In this document: positions 38,251-51,431 of the stretch, in pieces
Layout: each line of letters starts with the position of its first letter
Numbering within the stretch: the stretch's first letter is position 1
Assembly: GCA_024734555.1 (NCBI GenBank)
Contig: JANPWX010000619.1
Coordinates: forward strand, 3,036,666-3,100,665
Reading direction: 5' to 3'
From: Trochalopteron elliotii
Taxonomy: Eukaryota; Chordata; Aves; Passeriformes; Leiothrichidae
Length of the DNA stretch: 64,000 bases
Program-made: the position numbers and the translations under genes
The notes under the pieces: generated by a model
Database searches by the model: none
Told to the model about the DNA's origin: nothing
What the model saw: only the letters and a program-made list of their open reading frames with translations

Positions 38251-41200
38251 TACTTGTCAATGTGGCTGGTGGTACATCAATGGGAAATGTAGGAGCAGGA
38301 GGTGTGTGAGGTGTGCTCACCGGGCGACACCTCTGCACACACCCCCTGTCCCATTGCTCATGTGGTACTTCTTGTTCAACAAGTTCCATGAAAATAAATA
38401 AATACAAATTTCTTGTAGTCGCTGCCAAAGATATCATTATCTATTGGTGACATTTCCTGCCTGGAATGTTACTACTGAATTGCTAGTGCTTCATTTTACA
38501 AGACATCAGAAGGAACTTCTGGTTATGAGTCAAATAAACCATGAGTTGTCTGGTGTTTTGTGGGTGTTTTGGGTGTTTTGTTTTTGGTTTTGTTTCTTTC
38601 ACATAACTATTTGGCTCGTATGTACATATAAATATCTATGCAATCCAATGACAGAGAAACTCAAGCAAATGTGACTATTCCTGCTTGTCTGACAGTCACC
38701 AGCCTCGAAACTGGAATGTAGTGTGAGTAGATGGAAGAAAAGTGACATGAAGCTTTCCCCCCTTGTTGTTTCTTTAGCCTCATCTTTGACTGTCCTTATG
38801 AGTCATGCATTTTTTAGGAACAAATTACCATCTGGACAAAAATACTTTACCTTCTTTGTTAAGCAGCATGAAGATCCCAGGGGAGTTGAAGACAGCATTG
38901 GCACCTGGAAGACCATAGTTAGACAAACTGTTTGAAAAACTGTATTTTAAGAATTGGGTGAAGCTGGCTTTATGTTTTTAGGTTTTACCTTTTGAATGCT
39001 TCTTTCTTATTTCACACTGTTTGAGTTACAATGAAGTAAAGCTTTAGAAGAAAGAAAATTGTTTTCTGTTAAGTCTTAGCAAATGCTTGAATCAAAAACA
39101 TAAATTGCAAATATCACAGTGTTAAAGGTCTCTTTAACAGGTCTCTCATTAACTTAGATGATTTATGTCAGTAATTAAGATCCTGGCTGACAAAAGTTTT
39201 TGAATTATATGTTGTGGAAAATAGGAGAGGACAGACATGGGAACATTTAAAGAAACCATGGCAACAAAGGGCTCAGTAACTTTATACAGGTAAGAAATGC
39301 AAGAAATGTATTTGGAAGAGAAAGAAGCTTAGGAAAAGAAAACTCTGCAGCTGTAGGGAACCAGGGAAACAATTAATGCCTCAAAGATAAGACCAAGAGA
39401 CAAAAGCTCATCTCTGCTGAGGGTAATTACTAAGAAAACTTCACACAACATCTCTTTCCCACTCAGGGTTTGTATCTGCAGTGTCTCAGGTGTATCATGA
39501 AAACTGTAAAGAATCAATGCTTAGTTACATTGCTGTCAGAACATCAGAGCAAAGAGGTCAAGGAATCAGTACCAATGCTCCAATTTTTCCCAGACACATG
39601 GGACAAAAAAAAAAAGGTATACTGGTGTTTACTGGACAAATAATGGGTCTTACTGGACAAACATGTGACTAATCCTCCTATAGAAAAGGTCCATTCAGAA
39701 GGATTTCTACAATGATCCCTTGACATTTAATTTCTTGATTAGCTGTGCTTAAGGGAACTATGTAGTTTGGCACTCCTTAAAATTTATTAACAGTGTTTTA
39801 AATCAGCATATTCACAGTTTCTTTGCATTGTTTCATGCTGTCTGTTTGTTTGGACTTTTATTTTCTGTTTTGACAATGTATTGTGTCCCTTGAGTACTCA
39901 TCAGCGTGGACTCAGAGACACGTGTGTTAAAAATCAGAAATCTGACTAGCAGGATCTTTCAAGAACATGTGTATAAACTCTGACCTTCATGCTTCCATGC
40001 ATGAGTATAAAGAACACAGAATTAATGGCTCTTCCCTAGCACTCTTCAGATGCAACCCAATGACTGCTCAGCTCATTCTTTTTGCAAACTTTAAAGTCTA
40101 TTAAACCTTTTTGCAAAGGTGTGAAGAGCTTTGTTCCTGTTCTTATTTGAAATTCATATTTTTTCAAAGTCTATATCTGCTAGGCCTGTTCAATACTGTT
40201 TTGCAACCATGATGTCTTCTATGTCAAATTCTGAACCTTTGGGATTCATGTACAAGCATGGTCTGTCCTACTTAGAGAAACTCAGGCCCCAGAGAAGTGT
40301 TTAGCATGTTCATGTCTGTCTGAGAATGCAAAAGTTGGGTATTCTTGGCTTAACTTCCTTAACACTAATCATCTCATGTAATTCTAAGAACTGCTGTACT
40401 AATAACGTCTGAACAATTCCTAAACTCAAGACATTGAAGTCTCCAGGAGGGAGCCCCTGGTGGAAAATAAACATGGTTCCAAATATCCTCATGGGATTCT
40501 TCAAAAGAAGGCCTGAGAATATTGTATTGCTCTGAAGCTAAAGACTCAATGTTCTCTCTTGCCCCATGCATGGAGATGCAGAATACACTGCTAGGTGATT
40601 TATGCAAAGGGAACCTTTGTTCTAATCCCGACAGCACTGGCCATACTGATAAACCCATTAAGGAACAGTGGTGCATCCAAATAGAGGATTAAACACCTTG
40701 TCCAACAATGTCCTCTACAAGGACTTAGCAGTTAACGCTGATGTTTGTAGCAGTTGAGTCACCTGATAAGACCATAACTCAGCTGCCCACTCAACTTATT
40801 GCTTCCACTGGTTTCAGCTGATCAATCTTCCTCCCTCTTTGTGGGCAGGAACCTCCAGGAAAATTTAATTGGATCTCGCTAGAGTGATACTTCAGATGAC
40901 AGTTCTGGCTACTAAGAATTCATGATCATTACGGCACACCAAGGAAGGGATCCTAGTGTCCACATCTTCATCCAGATGACCTATGCTGAACTCAAGCACC
41001 ATCCTCTTTAGCATTAGCTGGATGAATTGTGTTTGTCAGTTATCTGTAGTGGGCTGTACTCTGGAGCACACATGGAGCAATCATTTATGCTACAGTGGTG
41101 CTTTGAGATACCAGCCTGGACACACTAAGTTCTCAAGGGTTTTCAGGAACTTCCCATACAACAGTGGAGATCCTCAGAGTGCTTCCCCCACCTCAGTGAA

Positions 41201-44200
41201 TGTAAGACCTGGAAAGATCTCATTGTCCTACACACCTGCAAGGCTGTGACAGTCCAAGCAGTGCCTGTTACAGCTGGGTAACTTACTGCTCTCCCAGTGC
41301 TGTACACCAGCCGTACTGCCTAAACAACATTTAGCAACTGAAAAAGAGAGAAGACATGGAAGATGTTCATCCCTTGCAATTTTTAGAGGCTGATAACTGT
41401 TGTCACGAATGCTGCATGTAGGTCAGAAACATGGTCTGAAACCACACAAAATTCAAGTGCAGGAACTGAAGGTTTTTGAAAAAATAAGATTTAACAAGCT
41501 AGAGGCTGCGAAACAAGGAAAAGAAAACATTACTTCTCAGTGCTGGATTCTAATCTGAATAAAAACAGAGTTCAAGGTTTGCTACAAAGGATCAAAGAAA
41601 TCAGATGACTCACTGGCAAGAATGAAAATGAGGATTAGAAGTGGCAGACAGGAACCTGAACTGGGAAGCAAACCAAAGCTTTCTACAGCTGAAGAGGCTT
41701 GGCAAAAAGGATCAAACCATCACGGAGAATGAAAGCTACAAGCACAAAGAAGATGAAATAATGATTGCAAAATCCCAGGTTGTGATAAAGGAGACCAATT
41801 GCCTAAAACCATACTTAAAGTCCCCATTTCTTCTATGTGGCTTTTTGTGGAGTACTTTTGATTAATTTAGCTTTGGTTAACATACAGCATTAAAATTTAG
41901 ATGATGAACTAGATAACATATCTAAATTCATTCAAGTTTAAATTATTTAAGTCATAATAGAACCAATCCCATCTCTTATAGGTGCAAAATCACGTGGCTG
42001 GTGGTGTTTGAGGGGATGGAAATTGGGCAGCAAGATTAAATGGGTCCAATGCACACCTCCATGAATTGGATATATGCTGCTCTCTTTTCCTAATCAATAT
42101 AATCCAGGCAGTGTTGGGGAACTGAGCTCTTGTCAGCTCTGTTCATTCAGTTCCTCTTAGCCAGTTGGTGCTGCTGAATTGGTAATTGCCCTTTACCAGA
42201 AAAGCTGCTAAGATATTTATCCCTTCAGAGTTGCACACATTTGATGAAGCCAGTCAGGAAGGGATCTGTATCTTGGCTGCTGCCTGCTCAACTCCTCCCA
42301 CTCAGATTGTCAGATTCAGCTTCTCTGCATCTGGTGTCATTAACAGTCACAAAGTCCATGGGAGCATCAAAATGTTTCCAAGATATTTGTATTGTAACTT
42401 CCTTCAGCTTTGAGCTCTGCTTCTGGCTGTGGAGGTAATCAGCTGTATGTCAGGTTTTGCTGAGCTTGGACAGCTCTGTGCTGTGCTGAGATCCCCAACA
42501 CTTCTGGGCTCTTCAGAGCTCTTTTGCAAGTGCTTCGCCTTTCTGGTGTTGTCCCCTCATGCTTTCTGGGATGTTGTAGGAAGCTTCGATGGCTAGCTGG
42601 GGTCACAAATAAGCAGGAGAAGGTGCCGTTACCAGGGACAGCAAAGAGGAACCTCAGAGATCACAGCAGATATCAATTTTTCTGCAGAAATAACAAAGTC
42701 CTACTGGTTATCCTCAAGATAACATTGTAGTGGTCTGAGGATCAATAGTCTTAACAGATAGCCTATTACAGACAGAAACAGGAGTCTGATCTTCTTGGAA
42801 GTTTTAAGCACATCTTTGACCCTTTATGCTGGATTTTATACCATTTCCAGTCCTGGATGTAGTCCTTGCACAGGTCTTGTTCTTTCAATCTTCCTTCTGC
42901 ATGTGGCATCCTGTGGTGGGAAGAGGTGATTTCATACTGCTTCTTCACTGTGGAGTTCTGCCATTGGTGGGACAGCCATCTGTGGCTCCTTGCAGATAAC
43001 TAATTCAGAAAGACTCCTCTAAATTGTCCTGATAACTGAACTAGCTCATTGCTTTTTACTGTGTGTGAAATGAAAATGGATAACAAAGGTGACAGAAAAT
43101 TACCTTTTTCTTATCCCGTGATCTGGTCCTGAGTACAGCTTAGCTGTAACTGCAGTAAAACTGGTGTTGGGATTGATTGCAAGTTATTACATGATCCTTC
43201 TTTTGAAAGACTTCTGAGGTGTGTTTCAGCAGGAGGGGAAGAAATGGAAGAAGAAGGTACTGTTTCTTGGGGGGTTCTGTTTTATATTTAAAATATCTCT
43301 AAATACAGTTGCAGAGGTTGTGTCATGAATTCTGCAATTGGGTGCAAATATAAATGCGAATTGCGAATTACTGAGTGAGTAGAAATACACATTCTTTATA
43401 AGATTGGTTGAAAACTTCTGCCTGAAAAATTTCTTCGACATCAGACAAGGCAGACAATTATTAATTTATGTCCTTTTTTCCCCCCTTTCATAATATAGGC
43501 TTTCCTTAACAATGTTGAGATTTCTAACCCACATGAGGGATTTGAAAGAGGTGCCTTTTTAGTGACTGAAGTTGTTGAGGCTGGAGTTGAACAAAATGCC
43601 AAAATAAGTAGAAGGTTGTGGCTTTGGTTGAACAAAAACCGTAGCTTACTACCAAAATTATACATCTAGTAACTCCCACCTGGAAACTGTGATTTGTTTG
43701 TCTACTTTTCTCTCTGAGCTGGACTCCAGTACCTGGATGACTTTTGTAGGGCACACATTATCAAGGCTGGCAGTGATGAATAAGTTGGAAACTCCCTTGT
43801 ACTGAGCTTGGGAAAGTTTGTCCACCATGGTGAGTGGCAACACAAGCCACAGAGGCAACATATCCAAAACTGAATTTTCTGTATTTAGCCAAAAGTATTT
43901 ATTTCACCAAAGTTTCTTTTAACTCTTCCATTAAAATTGAAAAAATGCTCTAGGGAAAATACAGCTACACAAGTTCCTTTTTGTCATTCCAGTGTTCTAG
44001 TGGATCTTCCTGCCTCCCAGTGTCTATCAAGATTTCTGTATTCCTTGCAGATAAAATGTCTGTCTTCTATTAAAAAGTAGAGAAATGTGTAGAAACACTA
44101 AAAATATGGATGTGATGTACTGTGCTCTGGCTGCAGGCTGCTGCTGCTATCTGCCAATTGCCTGGAGCTGTGGGACCAGCAGGATGCTGCAGCTGGGACC

Positions 44201-45937
44201 AGCATGTACCACTGACCCAGTGCAAGGTTCCACAACCTGAGAGCTGCTCTCTTGTAGCAGAAGAAAAAAAGACATAGAACTGCAGAGAAATTTTGGAGAA
44301 TCCAGCTTATACAATTGTATTTCTCAAAGGAAAGTCTTTCTGCTTACACTGTTTTTGAGGCTGGCTGTTTCTGCTCTTTGTTCTGAACACCATCCCAGCT
44401 TTGTGGAAGGATCAACTCCTTCTTGGATCTGGGAGTGTTATTTGGTGAGAACACCTTTTTTCATCCTCCAAACATCAGTGCAGGGTTGCTCTCTTCTGCT
44501 TAAGGTTATCTTTAGCCATCTGATCCTTTGGTATTTTTCAGTGGGTGCTTGACTTGTTCTATTGTGGTTTGTTTGATTTTGATTTATGTGTGTTAAGTTT
44601 ACAAATTGTATTATCCCATATAAAATATACATAGTGTGGAAAGGGCTAAACTTCCACTTTATGTTGTGATGTAGGAAAGGAGTATCTGTGCCTGTCAGAT
44701 GTCTGATTATTTTCAGAGGGTTCAGTTGTAAATAGGAGAAGGATAATGAAGATATGATTTTGAATGAACATATATATGCTTGTATGTTTCATGATTTAAA
44801 TATAGTCAGTGGGGTCTGATATCGTAAGACTGGTGGAATGTTTTTGTTGTTTTGAATTTCTTTTTCCCATTGTTCTGACAGTGACTTACTATGTGCTCTT
44901 GGGTAAGTCACTTCCTAAATTTCTTTCTCTTTCTGCTTTGCATTTGCTATTTGGACTGCAGATTCACCAGGGAAATGGAGCTTCTCCCCGACATATTTGT
45001 ATAGCATTGAACTCAGCAGAACTGTGCTTTAATTAGAGTGTTCAAATATGGATGCAATGCAAATAATAATAATAATTAATTAGACATTTAATCATCACAG
45101 TATTTACATAACATTGCCAGCATTTCATGCAAATGTTTTATCCAAATATTTTGTGGGAGTTCACCCATGTATCCTTTTCACAATACTTATACATCTTCAT
45201 AAGAGAGAAACAATATTAATTTTTTCTTGTGATTTAGGATTATTGTCTCTCTCAACTCCAATGTAATAATGTCCTTTGCAGTTAATAAATTTTTTCCAAC
45301 CATTAAAAAGGCTCTCCTTGGTTGAAGGCTATTACACATTAGACAATAACTACTATGCTCTCCATGACAGTCACTGTCCTCATGAAAGCTCTTTAAGTAA
45401 CCTACCATGTAGATTTCCACAAAGAATGTCTTGCAGATTCTGAAATGAACAGGTTTATTTAGTTGTTTTTCATATATTTTAACCAGCTGCTTCTGTATAG
45501 CATGAACTTAAGTTATAACAAGCTGAGTATGGTGTTATCCCAAAGTTTAGTTTTTCCATTCTGTTGCTAATGCTGATGAAAAGTGATCAAATTGCCAGAT
45601 CTCAGGCTGGTGGTCAAACCTGAAAATTATTTCTATATATGACAACCCTCTGAAAGAAAACAAAGAAACAAACAACTTAAAAGATGATTAGAAAAAATGC
45701 CTCCACCATAAATGGCAAAGCCTTGTGAAATACGAAGTTACACATGGCATATTGCCAGGGTAAAAGCAGTTTTGACTATAGCTCTAACACTGCTGACAGC
45801 ATTACCATCCTGTGCCATGTCCTGGAGATAGCCAAACAAATTCTATTATTGCCAATACAACACAGAAGGAACATTGTTTCTGAACAAGGTTCAGAAGTTG
45901 GAAAAGAAACAGGTTTCATTATTGTACTTTGAGTTTG
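38251..45937. other. Non-coding DNA, nothing firm
   Basis: No supported gene or confident repeat in 7.7 kb. Several frames of 60-100 codons occur (for example minus 40,374-40,676 and minus 43,658-43,867, the latter with an ATG in CACCATGG context). None has both splice support and recognisable content. A TG/TTTG-rich tract lies at 38,550-38,600 and a short AAT run at 45,063-45,080. Confidence 0.5.
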
Positions 45938-46083
45938 AACCTGAAAGCTGCCTAGCTGCCTGGCTGCTGGAGCAGCAGGGTGTGACAGCATACACAGACC
46001 GACAGGCTTCTTTGCCCTCTGCAAATCTATGTGTGGCCTGTAGGTATTTCCCAACACCTCAGGAGTCAACGCCCTCCTATCTG
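45938..46083 (-). repeat. Interspersed repeat, copy A (inverted relative to copy B)
   Basis: About 146 bases on the minus strand match 48,560-48,701 on the plus strand at roughly 90 percent by eye. Shared words include GGTGTTGGGAAATACCTACA, CACACATAGATTTGCAGAG and GCAGCTTTCAGGTT. It follows directly, on the same strand, the LTR and primer-binding-site-like sequence at 46,091-46,721, so it may be the start of that provirus's internal region. Frames in it look protein-like only because both copies share them. I do not recognise a retroviral protein. Confidence 0.8.
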
Positions 46084-46090
46084 ATTTGGC

Positions 46091-46102
46091 TGTTGGGTGC
46101 CA
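46091..46102 (-). other. Possible retroviral primer-binding site
   Basis: On the minus strand, two bases after the LTR end, the sequence reads TGGCACCCAACAGC. This resembles the lysine-tRNA type primer-binding site (TGGCGCCCAAC), with one difference in the first eleven bases. Its position right after an LTR is what a provirus requires. It implies that the LTR at 46,105-46,721 is the 5' LTR of a minus-strand provirus that has lost the rest. Confidence 0.45.
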
Positions 46103-46104
46103 GA

Positions 46105-46721
46105 TCTTGTATTTTGAGTCCAAGATCCCCCTAATTAGGAGGTTTTTTTCTTTTCAAAGTCCCGTGCCAGAGTTTGAAAGAAGAACAGATTTCGCAGCTC
46201 AGTCTTGAAAGGTGTTTATTAAATTTTTTATCTGAAGGTCAGCACAGCACCTAACACCAGGCTTAGCACACTGAAAGACACTGCTGCCAAGAACATGAGA
46301 CCTGGCATCCAAGGTCTCTTAAGAACTTGTAACCCAATTAACTTTTGAAATGTACTATATTTACAATTTTGTACCAATAATTACTACTAATTCTACACAC
46401 AATTTGCTACATCACATACATTCTACCAATGTCTTTGTGCCACCATTACAGCAGAAGATGGAGTAGTAGAAGGAAAAAAACTTAAAACCACCCAAAATTC
46501 TCCATCTTGCCTCTATCTACTTCCATTCTAAAACTCAAAACTACAAATTTTCACCCTGTGACAAACTAAACTACTATCTAATTTAAATATTTGTTGTTCT
46601 CTTTTCATCCGTAAGTGTTAGCAATTTTCCCCATAAGCTAAAGTCAAAAGCAATGCTTTCCTGGGGTCCCGGACCCCCCAGGGCAGTTTAAAGAGCTTTT
46701 CCCGTGCCCTGAACTCCAACA
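46105..46721 (-). mobile_element. LTR of an endogenous retrovirus, second copy
   Basis: It matches the solo LTR at 4455-5087 along its whole length with substitutions and small indels. The minus strand carries AATAAA (in TTTAATAAACACC) ahead of the LTR tail. Its edges agree with those set by the target duplication of the first copy: TCTTG at the left and CCAACA at the right in plus-strand terms. No equal 5-bp duplication flanks it, as expected if the left side is still proviral internal sequence. The minus-strand open frame running from 46,905 into the LTR is not a recognisable gene. Confidence 0.85.
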
Positions 46722-48559
46722 CAAGCCTGTCTTTTCCAACACCAATCTGCTCAAAAGAAGCTTGGTCTTGGCTTCTTCTAAGGGGTTCTCCTGCCTCTCC
46801 TGTTGCACCTCTTGCCTTTCTGTGTCCACATCTGTGTTCCACCCACTGCCTGAGCTCTGCTTTACTGAACAATGGTAATTCCCACCATCCCCCCAAAATC
46901 ACCACCTTAGTCTTTCATATTTTTAGCTATTTTCAGCTTTGGACACAGACTTCTCTTTTTCCCTTCTTTGCTTTCACAAAGGAGCTTGACTGCCTTCTTT
47001 TATTCAGTAGAAATTAAGAGAACTAGCGTGCCAAATAGCTTGTCTATGATTGCCAAAAATAAGCTTGCTGGAAGCCATTCCTTTCAATGCCGTAGACCTG
47101 CCCATTGTCCAAGTGGAGTACAGAACAGAGATCTCTTTTGGAACATGTCTCTGATTCATTCCCACTTAACTAACAGTGTGTAGTTTTTTTCTTATCCCAA
47201 ATATCCTCCTAGACATGACACTGTGCCTTGAATCCTATTTCATGTTCTAATGATGCCTTTGAAGCAAAAATAAATGAAAAAACTGCAATATTTTTCAAGA
47301 TACACAATTCAAGAAATTTTTTCATTGCTTGTAGAAACTTTTAACAAGAAAAGACAGCTGAGCAAGGGAAGATGCACAAATTAAGCTTTTTCTTCAACAA
47401 GCTTGAGGAAGATAAAAGGTCAATCCACTACAGTAACTGGTGATGTTGCTATGAGGGGTTTAGAAAGTCAGATCTTGTAGCATGGGGAAGGAGAAGAGAT
47501 GCCCTGGTAGAGAGGAAATAGCCCTAGGAATGCTGAGCACCCCTCTGGGGTAGCATGGAGAAGCTAATAGCCAGCTTTCAAGGTAGCTGAGATGCTGAAA
47601 CAACAAAACAACAACAAAAAGGACCTTGTTTGAAAAAACAACCTAAAATTGTGTTCTCCTGTCTTCCGTATTTGTCCCCCTGGCCACAGACTCCATATTA
47701 TTTATTCCTTATCTTAACTGATTAAGCAAAAATACTTTGTTCAACTGAAATGTTGTGATAAAGCATGACTACCTAGAAGCACAGGAATTTCCAAGAACAT
47801 GTGCAATGCTCCTGCAAGAACTGAATCCTGATTTTGCAGAGAAAAAAAAAATGCTGTCCAAGTTTCCCAAGGAACTGCTGGCAAGCATTGGAAAAATTAG
47901 CGAGGGACAATATTTTAGTGACTAAAATGTTTCCAGATTTCTTAAGAAGCTCTGCCTAGGATGAAATACCATGAAGTTTACTCTCAACAACTTCTTAACT
48001 AACAAAAAAAAGGAAAACAAACAGTAAGGAGATCTTTCTCCCCCTTCATCATGAATGTCACTCCTGTGCACTGGTTGGGACCACAACTAATGTGCTAAGA
48101 CTAAGACTAGGGTCTTTTAGTCTGCAGTCTTTTAGTATGCAGAGAAGAAGAAAACGTGTGGCAGGAGTGGAGACAAAGGGAGGCACTGCCCCACTGCTAT
48201 TCTGAGTAACAGGCACAAGAGAACCAAATTTTAAAAAATAACCATTTTCAGCAACCCCTCAAACCACTATATGAAGTAGGAAATGCAATCACATACCACC
48301 TACCACAGAGCAAACAGCAGATGTGATCTCATTAAACCTGATTTGATATTATGCAAATTTGTCTTTTGTGCATTTCCATCTAGACTTTGTTAACACAAGT
48401 CTGTGTTAGCTCCAACTAGACACAACTAGGTGGCATTGAGAAGGACAATGTGTTCTGGTACTAGTGCTAAGAACAACTCCTCCATCACAAGAGAGCAGCT
48501 CAAAGGCCACAGCAATCTCTGGCAAATAGTGTTTTTAAATAGTCCCTGTTCTAGCCCTT
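46722..48559. other. Non-coding DNA, nothing recognised
   Basis: Likely the host sequence the LTR inserted into, at least near 46,722. No gene. Frames here are short. Confidence 0.45.
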
Positions 48560-48701
48560 CAGATAGGATGGCGTCGACCCCTGAGGTGTTGGGAAATACC
48601 TACAGGCCACACATAGATTTGCAGAGTGAGGGCAAAGAAGCCTGTGGGTCTGTGTATGCTCTCACACCCTGATGCTCCAGCAGCTGGGCAGCTTTCAGGT
48701 T
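48560..48701 (+). repeat. Interspersed repeat, copy B
   Basis: Plus-strand partner of copy A at 45,938-46,083, about 2.5 kb away and in inverted orientation. Beyond 48,701 the element may continue for some 200 bases. A GC-rich stretch leads to AATAAA within AAAATAAAACTG at about 48,838-48,849 and then a pyrimidine tract ending TTTCAG, an arrangement seen in LTR 3' parts. Copy A stops matching at the same internal point (TTCAGGTT), so one of them is truncated there. Family not identified. Confidence 0.75.
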
Positions 48702-49494
48702 TCAGACCACCCCAAGCCTGGACCAGTGGGCCCCTTCCTTGGCCTGGCATCGGCCTTCTGCTATGGCCTGGGATCCTTTGATTTTCCCTGACCTATGGCT
48801 TCAGTTAAGGAAGTGTTTCCTCCAACTCCTTTACTTAAAATAAAACTGAAGCTGTTTCTGATTCTGCTTCTTTCAGCGTTTGGTGCAATTACAGGGACAT
48901 ATCCAGAACCATCTCGGTGAGGTAAGCACTTTCTCTGGGGAGACAGGTGAAGTTAAATTAGGTCTTTTGTGTTATTCAAGTTCTAGATTTTGTTGTTTTG
49001 ATGAGTTTAATATTCTCATCTGCTGTTGAAAAAGCTGTAAGCAATTAAAAACTGATGCTACTAAAACCTCTTATATGCCTGTTAATGTTTTTATTTCAGA
49101 ACCAGGTAAAAAGAACTTTGTGATAATATCCTGTTTTTATGCTTTTCGGTGTAAAGTGGGCTTTGCTAGTGGTGACAATTTTTACTAATGACACTGCCAG
49201 TCACTCATTATGATCTGGAATGATTAGTTTGCTCTGAAATGAACTAGAGATTACAAATATCTCATTTTTTCCTAAAGGTTAATCTAAGATTTTGATCTGA
49301 GAAAAATCCATTTACAAGTAAGAGTCAGACTAGCTTTATCCATTGCATCAGAAGTGATCCTAGTGGTGATCATTAAGGAAAAATGGTAAAAAGCAGTAGA
49401 AATGGAAAAGATTTGGAGGAATTCTTGCAGAAAAAGAGGCAGACTTCATTCTGAGAGGTGTTAATGGGAGCTTGAGGTTATGGATGCGAGAGGT
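48702..49494. other. Possible continuation of repeat copy B, then unassigned DNA
   Basis: The first 200 bases may belong to the repeat described at 48,560. The rest shows no gene and no clear repeat. Confidence 0.35.
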
Positions 49495-49600
49495 GGGTAT
49501 TCCTGTGGAGTATTGTGTCCAGCTTTGGACATGGCACTTGCAGAACAAAGCAGGTCTCTGGAGAGAGAAGCCACAGGACTGATGAAGAATTTGCTAAATA
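49495..49600 (+). mobile_element. Old degraded CR1 relic
   Basis: The stretch GTGGAGTATTGTGTCCAGCT followed by GGTCTCTGGAGAGAGAAGCC and ACAGGACTGATGAAGA follows the CR1 wording usually read as LEYCVQFW and the next line of the element, but with many changes. It may extend left to about 49,380. Identification rests on a short match. Confidence 0.45.
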
Positions 49601-51387
49601 TCTGTTAAACTGTGTGGAAAGCATGTTGTGTCTATATCAATTTATGCTAAATGAAGGGAAATACAAAAGGGAACAAGACAAAATTTTTTCAGTATGTCAC
49701 AAACGGTTATGAAGAGGATAATCATCAGTTATTCCTTATGTTCCCATGAGGACAAGGAACTTAATGGGTTTTCTTCAAATGGGTCAGTGATATCTGCATA
49801 AACCTTGAAGTCTGAAGCATAACCTGAACACTATTTGCAATAGATTTACCTGCTTTTTTAGCTTGTGTGTTGTGTTGATCATGTTATTTTATAGTCTTGC
49901 TGTTTAATCTTCCTTACTTTGGAAAAACCAGTTTTATTAATAATTTTATCAAGTATTTGTACTGTTATTCATAATATGAGTGTTTGTTCTCACCCAAGAC
50001 ATGTTGAAAAATTTTTTTAGACTCACTCAGATAACTGACAACTGTGCCATCATTCTCATTTTGGGATGGCACTCATGGAGCTACAAAAACTGGCCATTAC
50101 TACTGCATGGTGGATGGTGGTTTGTAACACATGAATCAGAACTTCATGTGTTACATCATTCTTACTCCTTGTATTCAGCTGAGAAGAGGTGCATGCTCAG
50201 CATTATGTTGTGTAGAGCATGGGTATTCAAGAGGTACAGAAGAACTGGTTCTAAATGTTAAGCAATTAGAGATTTGACAAAAAAAGGTTTGTAATAAATT
50301 CATAGATTTTTGGGGACATTCATGGGACAATGACTATAAGCATTTATACAAAAAGTAAGATTTTATGTACCTTTGTATTTTGTTAGAAGATAAATAATAC
50401 ATAACATTTCACAGAGTAACATTCTGCATCATAATTCCATGCATTATGGCCATCTAAACTAAAATGTAAAAGTAGAACATTTTATTCACAAAATTAATAT
50501 AAGAAAGTTGAATTACCTGATATGCTAGATGAATTTTTTTTTTTGAGATTAATAATTCCATGGGAGCAGGCAAAACATAGGCTGCACAAATAACACTGAA
50601 TGTTAAAGAACTCAGTTAGAAAGGCTAGTATTTGTACCAAAAAAACACTGAAAAAATTGCACACGGCATAAAGCCCCTGGAACAAAAGTACTCCGTTTGT
50701 GTCAATGAAAATCTTGTCATTCACTTCAGTGAAGGCAGGCTTTATCTACCATTTCACCTCACATTATCTTATAATACGAAAATAAGATTCTACCACTAAT
50801 ATAACTAGAGAATTAGAGTACAAGATAATCTCCTCTATAAAATGGCAGGCTTTTGTTCAAAATGTCTACAATCATTGGTTTTATCTGCCTTATCATCTCT
50901 TTTCCTCTCTGATGAATGCAAACTGTTTGGGTAATTTGCTTTGACCAGATCTGTGTCTGGGAGATCTTAAGTGGAAAAACTATTTGCATACTTAAGAATC
51001 CTGAGAACAGAGAGTGGCATTATAGTTTGGGATTTGGTTGGGGGTTTTTATCCCCTGTGCTGGGCCAAGAGAGACACTTTACATTTATATGTAGCAATTA
51101 CCATTCCTAATTTTTGTAATGAAACTGGCTTGTGAAAAATGTAATATATAAAATGGAGGCTGCCAGGCTAAGCTTCCTGCTGTTTGCTTTCTTAATTTTT
51201 AACATACCAGCCCATTAAAGTTTTATATCAGTTTCTCTCTTCTCTTCTCCTCTGACTATTTTTACAAAGTACTGTCTCTCAAGAGATGTGGTCTGCAAAG
51301 AAAAGGTAATTCACTGGAACTCTTATGCAGAAATACTAAGGGGTCACTTCTATATATTTTTTAAATTAGTTAGAGAAATTAAGTGTT

Positions 51388-51431
<44 letters not shown>

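Noticed and set aside
37650..38437. Several overlapping open frames of 60-106 codons in and beside the CpG island
   Set aside because: They are open on both strands at once because GC-rich DNA has few stops. They are rich in Arg, Pro and Gly with no domain.
43658..43867. Minus-strand ATG in perfect CACCATGG context with a short open frame
   Set aside because: A start context alone is weak evidence. There is no donor of quality, no homologue recognised, and the frame ends after about 57 codons from that ATG.
46618..46905. 95-codon minus-strand frame running into the LTR
   Set aside because: It crosses the LTR boundary fixed by the other copy, so half is LTR and half flank. No retroviral domain is recognisable.
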